Positions 22,318-31,061 of a stretch of DNA of 36,445 nt are shown here, in pieces. Location: assembly GCA_002724215.1 (NCBI GenBank), contig PBOD01000116.1, positions 1 through 36,445 on the forward strand. The letters run 5' to 3'. The stretch is from Gemmatimonadota bacterium (lineage in GTDB: Bacteria; Latescibacterota; UBA2968; UBA8231). Under the pieces are notes generated by a model. The model had not been told where the DNA came from. It saw nothing but the letters and a program-made list of their open reading frames with translations, and made no database searches. The number at the start of each line of letters is the position of its first letter. The stretch's first letter is position 1. The translations under genes and the position numbers were made by a program.

Positions 22318-22716
22318 CCCGTGTCTGCCGGCGCGACCAACTGCAGTGAACCATCGCTCGCAATGGTGGTGCCCTCCCCCACTCGCTTTGCCGTATATCC
22401 AGTCAGTGCACTGTCAACGCTCGACCCGCCGCCGATCGCGGCTGGGCATGGTGCAGCGGAAGTAGCTGCCGCCGACCGCTTGCAGCAGGTCCAGATGCGC
22501 GGCGATAGCGGCGATTTGGAAGAGATCATCCTCAACGCTGCCGCCCCGCAGCAGGACGGGGGCCCCCTTGTACTGCCAGTAGCAGGGGTTGGGCGGGTAG
22601 GGTTGTATGCGGTCTGCCTCGTGGGGCAGCGCCTCACTCGCAGGTGGGGTCGGCCGCGGGTTACAGGCGGCCAGAGATGCAATTGATAAAATGTGTAAGA
22701 TATTGTAAAAAATAGA
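22284..22716 (-). pseudogene. Internally deleted exported lipoprotein gene (two ends joined out of frame)
   Basis: On the minus strand one frame (22716-22414) reads a lipoprotein signal with lipobox (LHILSIASLAAC), then PPNPCYWQYKGAPVLLRGGS and EDDLFQIAAIAAHLDLLQAV, the start of a glycosidase-like exported protein, and stops at TGA 22414-22416. The neighbouring frame then reads a plausible C-terminus (SLQLVAPADTGYWAAVIKVV) ending at TAA 22284-22286. The middle is missing and the start codon is not ATG, GTG or TTG (an in-frame ATT is the only candidate). Relatives with an NPxYxxYxGxPVLLxGGS opening are, from memory, DUF4038/apiosidase-like proteins. A clear deletion pseudogene; the family name is tentative. 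Confidence 0.6.
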
Positions 22717-22741
22717 TTAATATGGTCCCTATTCCGAGTGT

Positions 22742-22759
22742 CAACTAAGCTGCTAGTTG
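22742..22759 (+). promoter_or_regulatory. Inverted repeat upstream of the DapA-family gene
   Basis: CAACTA and TAGTTG flank a 6-nt spacer (AGCTGC), about 45 bp before the ATG at 22805. It could be an operator. No convincing -10/-35 pair with room for the ribosome site was found here. Confidence 0.25.
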
Positions 22760-22804
22760 CGAATATTGTCACGTTATTAATCATGCTTATCACAGGAGAA
22801 GAAG

Positions 22805-23719
22805 ATGTTTGACCAAGCATTGCGCAACCAACTCAAGGGCGTCCATGCCTATGCACTGACGATCTATCAGCGCGACGATTGCTGCGCGCTCGATCTCGAC
22901 GGCTTTGCCGCCAATTTGGTCTGGGCGGCCGAGCGCGGGGTGGCGATTTTTGTCGTCGCGGGCGGGACCGGCGAAAACGACGCGCTGACGCCCGCCGAGC
23001 GCGTGGTCATGGCCGAGCGGGCGATGGCGGCAGTGGGTGAGCGGGCGCTGGTGATCCCAACTTTGCCGGGAAATCTGGGCGAGGCCGCCGAGTTGGCGCC
23101 GCGCTACGAGAGTTTGGGCGCGCGCGTAGCGCTGGCGATGCCGCCGCTGATCCGCCACCAGGCACCGGACGATCCCGCGGCGGTCTGCAATTATTACCGG
23201 GCGCTGGGGTCGCGGTCGGGCGGGCTGGCGCTGATGCCCTACAACACTCAGGGCTGGTCGGCCGATCTATTCGAACGGTTGGCCGAAGTCGAGCAGATCA
23301 TCGCGATCAAAGACCCCTGCTTCGACGACCATCCGCTCTTCCGCGCTATACAGCGGCTCGGCGATCGCTTCGTGTGGATCGGCAACAAGCGTCACGACCC
23401 CGGCGTATTGCACTTTCGCTTCCAGGCTGGGATCGAGGCCTTTACCGCTGGCTTCGTCAACTTCGCGCCCGAGCTGGAGCTGGAGTTGTTTGCGGCCGCG
23501 CAAGAGCAAGACTGGCCGCGAATGGTCGAATTGCAGGCGCAATTGGCGCATTTGGAGCGCTTGCGCGCCCGCTACGACGACGCCGGGATGCTCAAGGCGA
23601 CGATGGAGTTGATTGGCTTGGCCGGTGGGCCGGTGCGGCCGCCGCGGGTGGATTTGACGGCGGTGGAGCGGGGGGAGATTGAGACCGAGTTGCAGCGCTT
23701 GGGGATTCTGGGTGCCTGA
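22805..23719 (+). CDS. Dihydrodipicolinate synthase (DapA)-family aldolase/dehydratase
   Basis: This 304-residue class I aldolase has GGTGE (53-57), the catalytic Tyr in LMPYNTQG (Y146) and the Schiff-base Lys in IIAIKDP (K169). The family includes 2-keto-3-deoxygluconate aldolases, 5-dehydro-4-deoxyglucarate dehydratase and others. The VAGGTGEND sequence and the length match the 5-dehydro-4-deoxyglucarate dehydratase side better than lysine biosynthesis. In this setting cleavage or dehydration of a keto-deoxy sugar acid is likely. The ATG follows AGGAG with 6-nt spacing. It stands alone between decayed regions, and a strong terminator lies 134 bp after it. Confidence 0.9.
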   Translation: MFDQALRNQLKGVHAYALTIYQRDDCCALDLDGFAANLVWAAERGVAIFVVAGGTGENDALTPAERVVMAERAMAAVGERALVIPTLPGNLGEAAELAPRYESLGARVALAMPPLIRHQAPDDPAAVCNYYRALGSRSGGLALMPYNTQGWSADLFERLAEVEQIIAIKDPCFDDHPLFRAIQRLGDRFVWIGNKRHDPGVLHFRFQAGIEAFTAGFVNFAPELELELFAAAQEQDWPRMVELQAQLAHLERLRARYDDAGMLKATMELIGLAGGPVRPPRVDLTAVERGEIETELQRLGILGA

Positions 23720-23736
23720 GCGAAAGAGGATATGTC

Positions 23737-23828
23737 GTGCTAGCGACCGCATACACGCCGCTCTCCACGCGGCGATGACGCAGCGCTTTTTCAACGAAGT
23801 CAACCATCCGCAGTTCGATCGCTGGTAG
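23737..23828 (+). pseudogene. Possible C-terminal gene remnant
   Basis: A short open frame reads DRIHAALHAAMTQRFFNEVN then HPQFDRW and stops at TAG 23826-23828, 25 nt before a strong terminator. It has no start codon with a ribosome site. The natural-looking ending plus terminator suggests the tail of a deleted gene. Low certainty because of its length. Confidence 0.3.
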
Positions 23829-23853
23829 GTTTCGATTGCTCGCTATGCTCTGC

Positions 23854-23886
23854 GCCCGTCCACATGTGGTGGACGGGCTTTTTTTT
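23854..23886 (+). terminator. Strong Rho-independent terminator
   Basis: GCCCGTCCAC / GTGGACGGGC is a perfect 10-bp stem with loop ATGTG, followed directly by eight T residues. It ends transcription from the DapA-family gene and isolates the next gene. Confidence 0.9.
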
Positions 23887-23937
23887 CGCGATCGCCGTAT
23901 CTTTGGTTATCACTCCAAGGTGGGGGAGGAGAATACA

Positions 23938-26493
23938 TTGTACCGATTGATGCTGGTCGTTTTCCTCGCAGGTGCCGAGTGTGCGGGTGCCCGCGTATAC
24001 GTCGATGAGAAGCCGCTGGCGGATCTGGTGCGGGCGGGGGTCGGCGGCGTGGTGAAAACGGTGGCCTATACGCCGGTTGCCAGCGAGGACTATGTCGCGT
24101 TCAAGGACGCGTTGGACGAGTCGCTGCAAGCGTTGCAAGAGCGCGGCATCGAGGTCGTGCTCGAGATCGTGCCGGGCGCGGCTCCACAGCCTCTGGCAAT
24201 GCCCAGGCCCTATCTAAACGACAAGGGCGTGATGCTGGGCGGCGAGGGAGATCGCACCTGGCTGCCGGCGCTGGATGGCGATTTCGCGGCGTTCGTGCGC
24301 GCGGTTGCCCAGGCGCCGGTCGTCGCAATTGCGCTGGGCGGCGATTTGCAGGCCGATCCGCTGCGCGTGCGTGCGATTGAACGGCACCTGGCAGAGGCGG
24401 TGGAGGGCACGGGCGTGCCGGTAGTGCGGATCGAGCGGCGGTGGGTCGATGATGCGGCGCATGTCGCGGGCCTGGCGGCGTTGGCGGCGGCAACAGCGGA
24501 CGAGGTGCTGGTGATTGTGGGCGATGCGGCGGTGGATCGGGCGTTGGGGGCGGTACAGCGCCTGGTGGGAGACCGCGCGTACGGGGAATTGCTTTTTGAT
24601 GGTGGGGTGCCCTGGGTTTTTTCCTTTGGCGAGGGCGCCGACGCGACGCTGGTGGTCGTGGGGGATCTGGATCGGGTGGTGCCGGGCGCACTGGCCTTGC
24701 GCGGGATTGAGATGGAGGATGCGCGGTTGGCGCTGACGGCGGGGCCGTATGCGGCCTACGACGCCCTGGGCGAAGAAATCGCAGTAGTGGGGGGTGAAAT
24801 CGCCCTGGCGTTGGACGGGCGGGGCTACTTTTTGCGCGGCGCGCGGGATGCGTTGGTGGCAGCGGTACGCGATGCGCGGATCGCGGGCGTCGCGCCGCTG
24901 CAGGTGGTGGCGCGCGATATGACGGGGCCGGTCGGGCAATGGTCAATGCTACAACTGGAACTGGGCAATGTGCTCAACCGGCCGGTCGCCGGAACGCTGC
25001 AAGTGGCGCTGGGCGAGCTCGAGGTCGAGGCGCCGACGCGGTTGGCGCTGGCGGCGCATGAACGGCGCGTGGTAGAGGTGAAGATCGTCGGAGGGCAGGT
25101 TGCCACCGACAACGCCTACCCGCTGCGCGTGGTTTTCGAAGCGGGGGCGGACGGGCAGGCGGTGCACGAGGAAGTGATGCGGGTCAACTGGATCGCACGG
25201 CGGTCGATTGAGGTCGATGGCAAGCTCGGCGACTGGCGCGGCGTGCTGCCACAGGCGATTGGCAAGGGGATCACGGGTTTTGCCGCCTATGACGAGGAGC
25301 ACTTTTACTTCGCGGCTCAGGTAAAGGACCGCACCCGGGGCGGGGGCACGCTGCGCTTTGCCAAGCGCGACGACGATGCCTTCTTCTATCCCGCGGTCAG
25401 TCAGCAGGTGGACGTAAAAAAGGGATTGTTTAAAGTCAATCGGATCAACGGGGCCTCGTATAATCCGGTACATCTGTGGCATCCCGACGGCCGGGGGCGG
25501 GTGGACGGACGCTGGGAAAATGCGCCGCAGGTTCTGGCTTTCGCCGTCGATCTGACTATTCCCGGAAACAAGCCCCGCCAGGTGGCCTTTTATATCCCGC
25601 CGGGCGATTTCGGGGCGGAGGGGATGGACCTGGAGTTGTACGACCGCCAGCGCAAGGTCGCCGTCGATCGCCAGCGTCTGGCGGAATTGGGCCGCGGAGT
25701 CTATGCGGTCTACCGGCTGGCCGGCAAAGTGCGCATTACCTTCCGCGCGCACGGCTGGGGCTACAGGGCGCGATTGGGTGGTATCTTTTTTGACCCGGCG
25801 GATGCCGCACCGGGCTTTGTGGGGTTTGACCGCGAGACATCGGGCGAGTGGTTTGACGCCTATGGCAGCGAGGGTTTTTATGTGGTTGGCGCCGAGCGGG
25901 TCGATCCGCCGGATGTGAGCTTGCGGGTGCCCAAGGTGGTGAAGAAGGCCAAGCTCCGGTGGCCCGAGGACGTGCGGCGCTTTAGCTACCGGCGCGAGCC
26001 GGTATTGCCCTCGGGTGACGCGCCGGGCTTCGACAATGTGCAGATCGCCTTTAATGTCGGCGGTGATGCGCCGGGGTGGGGCGAGTACGATTGTACCGAT
26101 TACGAATTCGCCCTCAACAAGGTAGCCAAGACCTACGGCGGGGGGACCGAGGTATGGCGATTGCTGGCGCCAGGCACGGCGCCTGGGGATTTTTTGCCGC
26201 GTTCTAGCGGCGCGGGTCAAGGCGCGGTCGCAGACGCTGAGTTGGCCGTGGTGCACAAGGGCAAGATGCGGGTGGCGGAAGTCGCCATACCATGGGAGGA
26301 AATACCCGGGGTCAAGGCGTTGATGAAGGCGGGCGAGCCGGTGAAGTTTTCCTTTCGCGTCAACTACGCACGAACGGGCTCGCGCCAGCTGGGCACGGAG
26401 CGCAGCGCGACCCGGCGCAACGCGGCGGCGTTTCACGCCGTGGGCGGGGCGCACTGGGCCAACGAGCTGGAGTTTGGGTGGGAGCGGGAATAG
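23938..26493 (+). CDS. Large exported protein with a CBM9/DOMON-like domain, 851 aa
   Basis: Translation most likely begins at TTG 23938: it lies 6 nt after GGGGGAGGAG and gives a signal peptide (MYRLMLVVFLAGAECAGA, cleavage near RVYVDE). An upstream in-frame ATG would sit before the terminator. Residues ~20-330 look like a barrel-type region with alternating strands and helices (VKTVAYTPV, GIEVVLEIVPG), then a beta-sandwich (~335-430). IEVDGKLGDWRGVLP (about 457-471) is the opening of CBM9-like sugar- or metal-binding domains. The matching second half (EVAIPWEEIPG, FSFRVNYART) appears about 300 residues later, so the domain seems split by a long insertion. Probably a secreted glycan-binding or glycan-cleaving protein; the catalytic class is unknown. 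Confidence 0.72.
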   Translation: MYRLMLVVFLAGAECAGARVYVDEKPLADLVRAGVGGVVKTVAYTPVASEDYVAFKDALDESLQALQERGIEVVLEIVPGAAPQPLAMPRPYLNDKGVMLGGEGDRTWLPALDGDFAAFVRAVAQAPVVAIALGGDLQADPLRVRAIERHLAEAVEGTGVPVVRIERRWVDDAAHVAGLAALAAATADEVLVIVGDAAVDRALGAVQRLVGDRAYGELLFDGGVPWVFSFGEGADATLVVVGDLDRVVPGALALRGIEMEDARLALTAGPYAAYDALGEEIAVVGGEIALALDGRGYFLRGARDALVAAVRDARIAGVAPLQVVARDMTGPVGQWSMLQLELGNVLNRPVAGTLQVALGELEVEAPTRLALAAHERRVVEVKIVGGQVATDNAYPLRVVFEAGADGQAVHEEVMRVNWIARRSIEVDGKLGDWRGVLPQAIGKGITGFAAYDEEHFYFAAQVKDRTRGGGTLRFAKRDDDAFFYPAVSQQVDVKKGLFKVNRINGASYNPVHLWHPDGRGRVDGRWENAPQVLAFAVDLTIPGNKPRQVAFYIPPGDFGAEGMDLELYDRQRKVAVDRQRLAELGRGVYAVYRLAGKVRITFRAHGWGYRARLGGIFFDPADAAPGFVGFDRETSGEWFDAYGSEGFYVVGAERVDPPDVSLRVPKVVKKAKLRWPEDVRRFSYRREPVLPSGDAPGFDNVQIAFNVGGDAPGWGEYDCTDYEFALNKVAKTYGGGTEVWRLLAPGTAPGDFLPRSSGAGQGAVADAELAVVHKGKMRVAEVAIPWEEIPGVKALMKAGEPVKFSFRVNYARTGSRQLGTERSATRRNAAAFHAVGGAHWANELEFGWERE

Positions 26494-26500
26494 GCGCGGG

Positions 26501-26671
26501 TTGCGGGCGGGCGCGATCGCCATTTTTTATGCCAATCTCGGCGGGCAGATGCTAATAGGACTCGACGCGGGCCGCAACGCCTATCCCGACGACAGGCTGC
26601 TGGTCGCGGGCAATGTCTCGCTCAATGACGCGGGAGACGAGATGACCTGCGTAGCGCTAAAGGTGGGATAG
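26501..26671 (+). pseudogene. Short frame resembling a C-terminal gene fragment (or a 56-aa protein)
   Basis: From TTG 26501, 56 codons read AIAIFYANLGGQMLIGLDAG, DDRLLVAGNVSLNDAGDE and TCVALKVG, then TAG, 4 nt before the next start codon. The composition is that of a real folded protein tail, but no ribosome site or proper start is seen and it begins 7 bp after the previous stop. It may be the end of a lost gene or a very small gene in the operon. Confidence 0.35.
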
Positions 26672-26675
26672 CATC

Positions 26676-28559
26676 TTGCGCGACAAGTTTACCGCGGGCC
26701 GGCGATTGCTGGCCCATTGTCCATTATTGCCGATAACCGCGTTGTGGTTGCTGATCGATGTCTGGTTGCGGCCGTCGTGGGATCTGCGGTTTATGCAGTG
26801 GCTGTGGTGGATCGCGTCGATCGTCTTTTCGCTGGTGATGTGGCAGGGCGCTTTCGCCGCAAGTCGGCGCATGGGGGGATGGCTACAAACGGCGTGGGTC
26901 TATAGCGCGGCGCTGTCGGCTGCGGCGCTGGTGATGCTGGCGGTGGCCTTCCACCACATCTTCTACACCTGGCCGACTGCCTACGCGATGGTGCACATGC
27001 TGCGCGAGCCCCGCGAAGCCTGGGGCTATATCCGCGATGGCTACGATCCACTCTACTGGTTGGTGCTGGTCGTCGGGACTGTTTATATCGTCGGCTGGTG
27101 GCGCTGGGGCCTGCGGTGGGCATTGCCGGCTTATGGGCGGGTGCAGCACGGAATGCTGTCGGTGTTATGCGTCGCCGGGCTGGTGCTCTTTGGCGCGATA
27201 CACCGCCACGCCAGCTTTATGGTGCCCGACGCGGCGATCGCCAAGCTGGCGGTAGACCTGGGGGTCAATGCGGCGATTGGCGGGGTGCGCGGGCGCTTGT
27301 TGCAGGCGCGACGGCCAGCGCCGGCGGAGATTTACGGCGGGTCGCCGGTCGGTGCCGCCGCGCCGAATCTCATCCTGGTGATCGGCGAGAGCGTGGCGCT
27401 CTCTCGCACCGGACTCTATGGCTATGCACGGCAGACGACACCCAGATTGGCGGCCGTGCGCGATGCACGGCCGGACGATTGGGTGCAGTTGGAGCGCGCG
27501 GTGGCCAATGCTTCGGCGACCAAGGTGGCGTTGCCGGCCCTATTGTCGGGGCTTTTTCCCTCGCGCGAGTCAGTAGAGCAGCACACGTTTCCGCTATTGT
27601 ACCACTACGTCAAAGCCGCCGGCTATAAGACCGCGCTGATCACTTCGCAGAGCTATGCCTGGAATAATCTCGAGGGCTTCTTTCTCGACGCTGGGCTCGA
27701 CCATGCCTTCACGCTTGAGCGCTCCGACGCCGAGATCGTCAATTCGGAGGGGATGGACGATCGGCGCATGCTGGCGGAGGGATTGGCGACGATCGACCGT
27801 TTTGCGCAAGAGGGGCCATTTGTCGTCGTGCTGCAGTTCAATTGCACTCACTATCCTGGCTATTCGCCGCCTGAGGTACAGGTGTGGGACGAGTCGGGCG
27901 GCGACCGCGACGCGCGCTACGACAATTCGATCGTCTATATGGACCACTTGCTAGGGATGCTCTTCGAGCATCTCGACGAGACGGGTTTGGCGGATAATAC
28001 CAGCGTGGTCTTTGCGGCGGACCACGGCGAGGATCTGGGTGTGGTGCACAAGCTGCACCGCACCGATTCGTATTATCAGACGACGATCGCGGTGCCGGTC
28101 TTTTTCGTAATACCGGAGCGTCAGCGCCAGAGATTGGGCGCTGGCTTCGCGCGTTTGCGGTCCAATGCTGGGGTGCGCACGGCACTGACGGATCTGGTGC
28201 CGACGGCGCTTGATTTGCTTGGCTTGTCGGGCGATGCGAAGGTCAAAAGGTGGCTGGAGCAGTTGGACGGGAGATCGCTGCTACGACCTGTCGCTGATGA
28301 CAGACTGGTGGTGGTGGTCAATACCGACGAGCACGTGCGGTGGTCGCGCAAGGGCTATGCGATACTCGCCGGCGACTTGAAACTGATCAACTACAGCTGG
28401 ACCGGGTCGATGCTCTTCGACCTGGCCAGCGATGCGCTGGAGCAGCGCGATTTGCTCGAGGCGGGTGCAGTGTTGAGCCCAGAGGGGCGGCAGCATGTGC
28501 AGCGGGTCGCGGAGCTGGTGGAGCAGACGGCGTCGCTTAGGGAAATACACACCGATTAG
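26676..28559 (+). CDS. Membrane-anchored sulfatase / phosphoethanolamine-transferase-like protein
   Basis: The first ~180 of 627 residues contain about five hydrophobic helices; the rest is an extracytoplasmic alkaline-phosphatase-type domain. Seen motifs are LILVIGESVALSRTGLYGY (metal ligand E238), NASATKVALPALLSG with a likely nucleophile T282, and VFAADHGED with D449 and H450. The organisation matches EptA/OpgB/LtaS-type transferases, which move phosphoethanolamine or phosphoglycerol onto lipid A or glycans. The nucleophile is Thr rather than the Cys/Ser of true sulfatases. The start is TTG 26676 with GGTGGGA upstream. A terminator follows at 28598. Likely role: phospho-decoration of surface glycans. 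Confidence 0.83.
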   Translation: MRDKFTAGRRLLAHCPLLPITALWLLIDVWLRPSWDLRFMQWLWWIASIVFSLVMWQGAFAASRRMGGWLQTAWVYSAALSAAALVMLAVAFHHIFYTWPTAYAMVHMLREPREAWGYIRDGYDPLYWLVLVVGTVYIVGWWRWGLRWALPAYGRVQHGMLSVLCVAGLVLFGAIHRHASFMVPDAAIAKLAVDLGVNAAIGGVRGRLLQARRPAPAEIYGGSPVGAAAPNLILVIGESVALSRTGLYGYARQTTPRLAAVRDARPDDWVQLERAVANASATKVALPALLSGLFPSRESVEQHTFPLLYHYVKAAGYKTALITSQSYAWNNLEGFFLDAGLDHAFTLERSDAEIVNSEGMDDRRMLAEGLATIDRFAQEGPFVVVLQFNCTHYPGYSPPEVQVWDESGGDRDARYDNSIVYMDHLLGMLFEHLDETGLADNTSVVFAADHGEDLGVVHKLHRTDSYYQTTIAVPVFFVIPERQRQRLGAGFARLRSNAGVRTALTDLVPTALDLLGLSGDAKVKRWLEQLDGRSLLRPVADDRLVVVVNTDEHVRWSRKGYAILAGDLKLINYSWTGSMLFDLASDALEQRDLLEAGAVLSPEGRQHVQRVAELVEQTASLREIHTD

Positions 28560-28597
28560 CAGGTTTGCTAAACGCGCACCCGTATCGCGGCACGACT

Positions 28598-28619
28598 TGC
28601 GCCCGACGGCGCATTTTTT
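28598..28619 (+). terminator. Rho-independent terminator after the sulfatase-like gene
   Basis: TGCGCC / GGCGCA (perfect 6-bp stem, loop CGAC) is followed by six T residues, 38 bp after the sulfatase-like stop codon. The rest of the gap to 28821 holds only short frames without starts. Confidence 0.75.
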
Positions 28620-28820
28620 ATTTCTGCTCCTCCTCGTAGCGCCGTTGCGACCGGGCACCACCCGCATTGCCACGCGATGCACCTGTCTCTAGTACGATGG
28701 GATCGCTCATCTGTTCGATGAGGATAGGAAAGTCAAATTGCGTCAAGCGTCTGTCCAATTGTCGCTAGGTCCTTTGGGGTCGATACTATTGCAGCACACC
28801 GTACAAAGGGCTATGGGCAT

Positions 28821-30980
28821 TTGAAAAGGGTGATACCCGACACATTCAGCGAGCACCTCGAATCGCGGGCGGCGACGAGCCCGGGTGGTGGTGCGGGTGT
28901 GACCTGGCGCGGTTTCTGGACCGGAACGTTTCTGAGCTTCTTGCTCGCCATTGGCGCGCCTTATGCCAATACCGCGATGCACGCGACCTTTATGGCCTGG
29001 GATTTCAACACCCCGGGCGCGATCTTCCTCTTTCTGGTGCTGATCGGCCTGTTGAACGTGATGTTTAAGGTCGCGGCGCGGCACAGAGGGCTGGCGTTGG
29101 GGCTGGCGCTGGTGGCGCTCGCTGCTTATTTGGCCTACTACCTGCCGCAGCCCAAGGTGGATTTTCTCAAGCCGGGACTGTGGTTTGCGTCGTTTCTGGT
29201 GGCTTCGGCCGCCCTCAATGTCGGGCTCGTGTTGCGCGGCGGCACGCTGGCATTGGGGCGGGCCGACCTGGTGCTGGTATACATCATGTTGTTGATGGTC
29301 TCGGCGCTGTGTTCGATGGGCATGAGTCAGCAGTTATTGCCGATCCTCGCCGCCTTCTTCTACTACGCGACCCCGGCCAACAAGTGGGAGGAGAAGTTGC
29401 ACCAGCTTTTCCCTCAGCACGCGATCCTGGTTGACGATGGCGCCGACAACAGCTCGTTTTTCGAGGGTATTGCACCTGGAACGGGCGCAATACCCTACGC
29501 CGCGTGGGCCGAGCCCCTGGCGTGGTGGGCGATATTTTTAATTGCGCTCTACGTGGCAATGGTGTCGATAGCGGTGATTTTGCGGCGGCAGTGGATGGAG
29601 CGCGAAAGGCTGGCCTACCCGCTGACACAGGTGGGGTTGGCGATGGTGCACGGCGAGGGCGAAGGGCTGGTCAATCGCTTCTTCAAGAGCCGGGCTGTGT
29701 GGTACGGCTGCGCGCTGCCGATGTTTTTCGGAATGTTCAAGGCGCTGCACCACTACGATCCGGCGATCCCCAGCATCCACGCCCTACAGTGGTCGATCCC
29801 CTACGTGGGCAGTCAGACGCTACAGTTGCGGATCAGCTTCGCGATGATCGGTTTTTCCTATCTGATCAATACCAGCATTTCCGCCGGCCTGTGGGTATTC
29901 CAGCTGATCGCCAAGGCCGAGTCGGAGGCGCTGATTTTGATGGGCGTGACCTCCAAGCAGAAATTCGTCTACGGCATCGCCGGCCAGCCCTATCTGGCCT
30001 ATCAGGGTGGCGGTGCGCTGATTGCGATGGTACTGGTCGGGCTGTGGATGGGACGCGACCATCTGCGCGCGGTGTGTCGCAAGGCGTTTGCGGGAGCGGC
30101 GGAAGTGGATGACGACGACGAGATTGCCTCGTACCGCGCATCGGTCTTCGGGCTTATCGCCAGCGTGGCGGTGATGGTGGGCTGGTTGTGGCTGATGGGG
30201 GTGAAGTGGTGGGTGGCAGTCGGCTTTATCGCGGTGGCGCTGCTGATTTTTATCGGCATCAGCCGGGTAGTGGCCGAGGCGGGGCTGGCGGCGGTGCGTT
30301 CGCCGATGATCGCGCCGGATCTGATGATCCACGGGCTCGGTTCCAATCTCATTGGCGCTGGCGGGGTGTTTAATCTATCGCTGGCTTATATCTGGGCGGC
30401 CGATATCCGGATCTTCATCATGGCGCTGATCGCCAATGGGCTCAAGCTGGTCGAGGATATGGACCGGCGCAGCCGTCGCATGGTGCTGTGGGGTGTCTAC
30501 CTGGCGATTTTGATCGGCGCGGCCGGATCGTGCTGGATGGTGCTGCACATCACCTATCGCCACGGGGGTATCAATCTGGTCGGATGGTTTTACAAGGGCG
30601 GTCCGCAGACGGTCTATAACTACGCGGTGCTCGGGCTCAAACCGCAGGGTATCGCCTGGGACGGGCTGGCTTTTTTCGCCGGCGGCGGGGCCGTCATGTT
30701 CGCCTTGATGTGGGCGCGGCAGCACGTGCTATGGTGGCCATTTCATCCCCTCGGCTTCGCGGTGGCGGCCAATCATCTAATGGACAAGATATGGTTCAGC
30801 ATTTTCGTCGCCTGGGCGATCAAGCGGGTGGTGCTGCGCTTCGGGGGACCGCGCTTTTACGCACAGAGTGTGCGTTTCTTCCTCGGCCTGATTATGGGCG
30901 AGACGCTGTGTAACGGGTTGTGGGTGGTCATCGACTACTTTACGGGCAAGACCAATAATATTCTATTTATCCTGGGCTGA
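28821..30980 (+). CDS. Polytopic membrane transporter (DUF6785/OPT-like)
   Basis: This 719-residue protein is almost entirely hydrophobic, with roughly 14 or more transmembrane helices after a 30-residue cytoplasmic start. It resembles the DUF6785/DUF6784 proteins, distant relatives of oligopeptide (OPT) transporters common in planctomycete- and Latescibacteria-type genomes. Helix-flanking signatures seen are RLAYPLTQVGLAMV, KALHHYDPAIPS, GVFNLSLAYIWA and WWPFHPLGFAVA (the last near the end). The start is taken as TTG 28821; a GTG three codons later is possible. Uptake of a peptide-, siderophore- or sugar-linked substrate is conceivable; nothing in the sequence fixes it. It is separated by terminators or hairpins from both neighbours. 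Confidence 0.75.
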   Translation: MKRVIPDTFSEHLESRAATSPGGGAGVTWRGFWTGTFLSFLLAIGAPYANTAMHATFMAWDFNTPGAIFLFLVLIGLLNVMFKVAARHRGLALGLALVALAAYLAYYLPQPKVDFLKPGLWFASFLVASAALNVGLVLRGGTLALGRADLVLVYIMLLMVSALCSMGMSQQLLPILAAFFYYATPANKWEEKLHQLFPQHAILVDDGADNSSFFEGIAPGTGAIPYAAWAEPLAWWAIFLIALYVAMVSIAVILRRQWMERERLAYPLTQVGLAMVHGEGEGLVNRFFKSRAVWYGCALPMFFGMFKALHHYDPAIPSIHALQWSIPYVGSQTLQLRISFAMIGFSYLINTSISAGLWVFQLIAKAESEALILMGVTSKQKFVYGIAGQPYLAYQGGGALIAMVLVGLWMGRDHLRAVCRKAFAGAAEVDDDDEIASYRASVFGLIASVAVMVGWLWLMGVKWWVAVGFIAVALLIFIGISRVVAEAGLAAVRSPMIAPDLMIHGLGSNLIGAGGVFNLSLAYIWAADIRIFIMALIANGLKLVEDMDRRSRRMVLWGVYLAILIGAAGSCWMVLHITYRHGGINLVGWFYKGGPQTVYNYAVLGLKPQGIAWDGLAFFAGGGAVMFALMWARQHVLWWPFHPLGFAVAANHLMDKIWFSIFVAWAIKRVVLRFGGPRFYAQSVRFFLGLIMGETLCNGLWVVIDYFTGKTNNILFILG

Positions 30981-30998
30981 GGCCGGGATCCGGCCTTG
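30978..30998 (+). terminator. Hairpin at the end of the transporter gene
   Basis: GGCCGG-GAT-CCGGCC (30981-30995), extendable by A-T and G-U pairs into the stop codon, lies exactly at the 3' end of the transporter gene. There is no T-tract, so termination is uncertain. Confidence 0.35.
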
Positions 30999-31061
30999 CC
31001 AGGAATTGCCTCGTGGCCTACCATTCTCTGACCCCTTCCAACTCGCAAAGGAGCCCTTAGC

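Noticed and set aside
22766-22793. TTGTCA / TATCAC as a promoter for the DapA-family gene
   Set aside because: The spacing (16 bp) is acceptable, but the start of transcription would fall on the ribosome-binding site, leaving no leader.
24949-26523. A 524-codon open frame on minus
   Set aside because: Antisense to the large exported protein, with Arg/His/Pro-rich sequence and no domain pattern.
28693-28820. Short protein-like frame (FDEDRKVKLRQ) before the transporter
   Set aside because: Preceded by a stop, no start codon, and too short to separate from chance.
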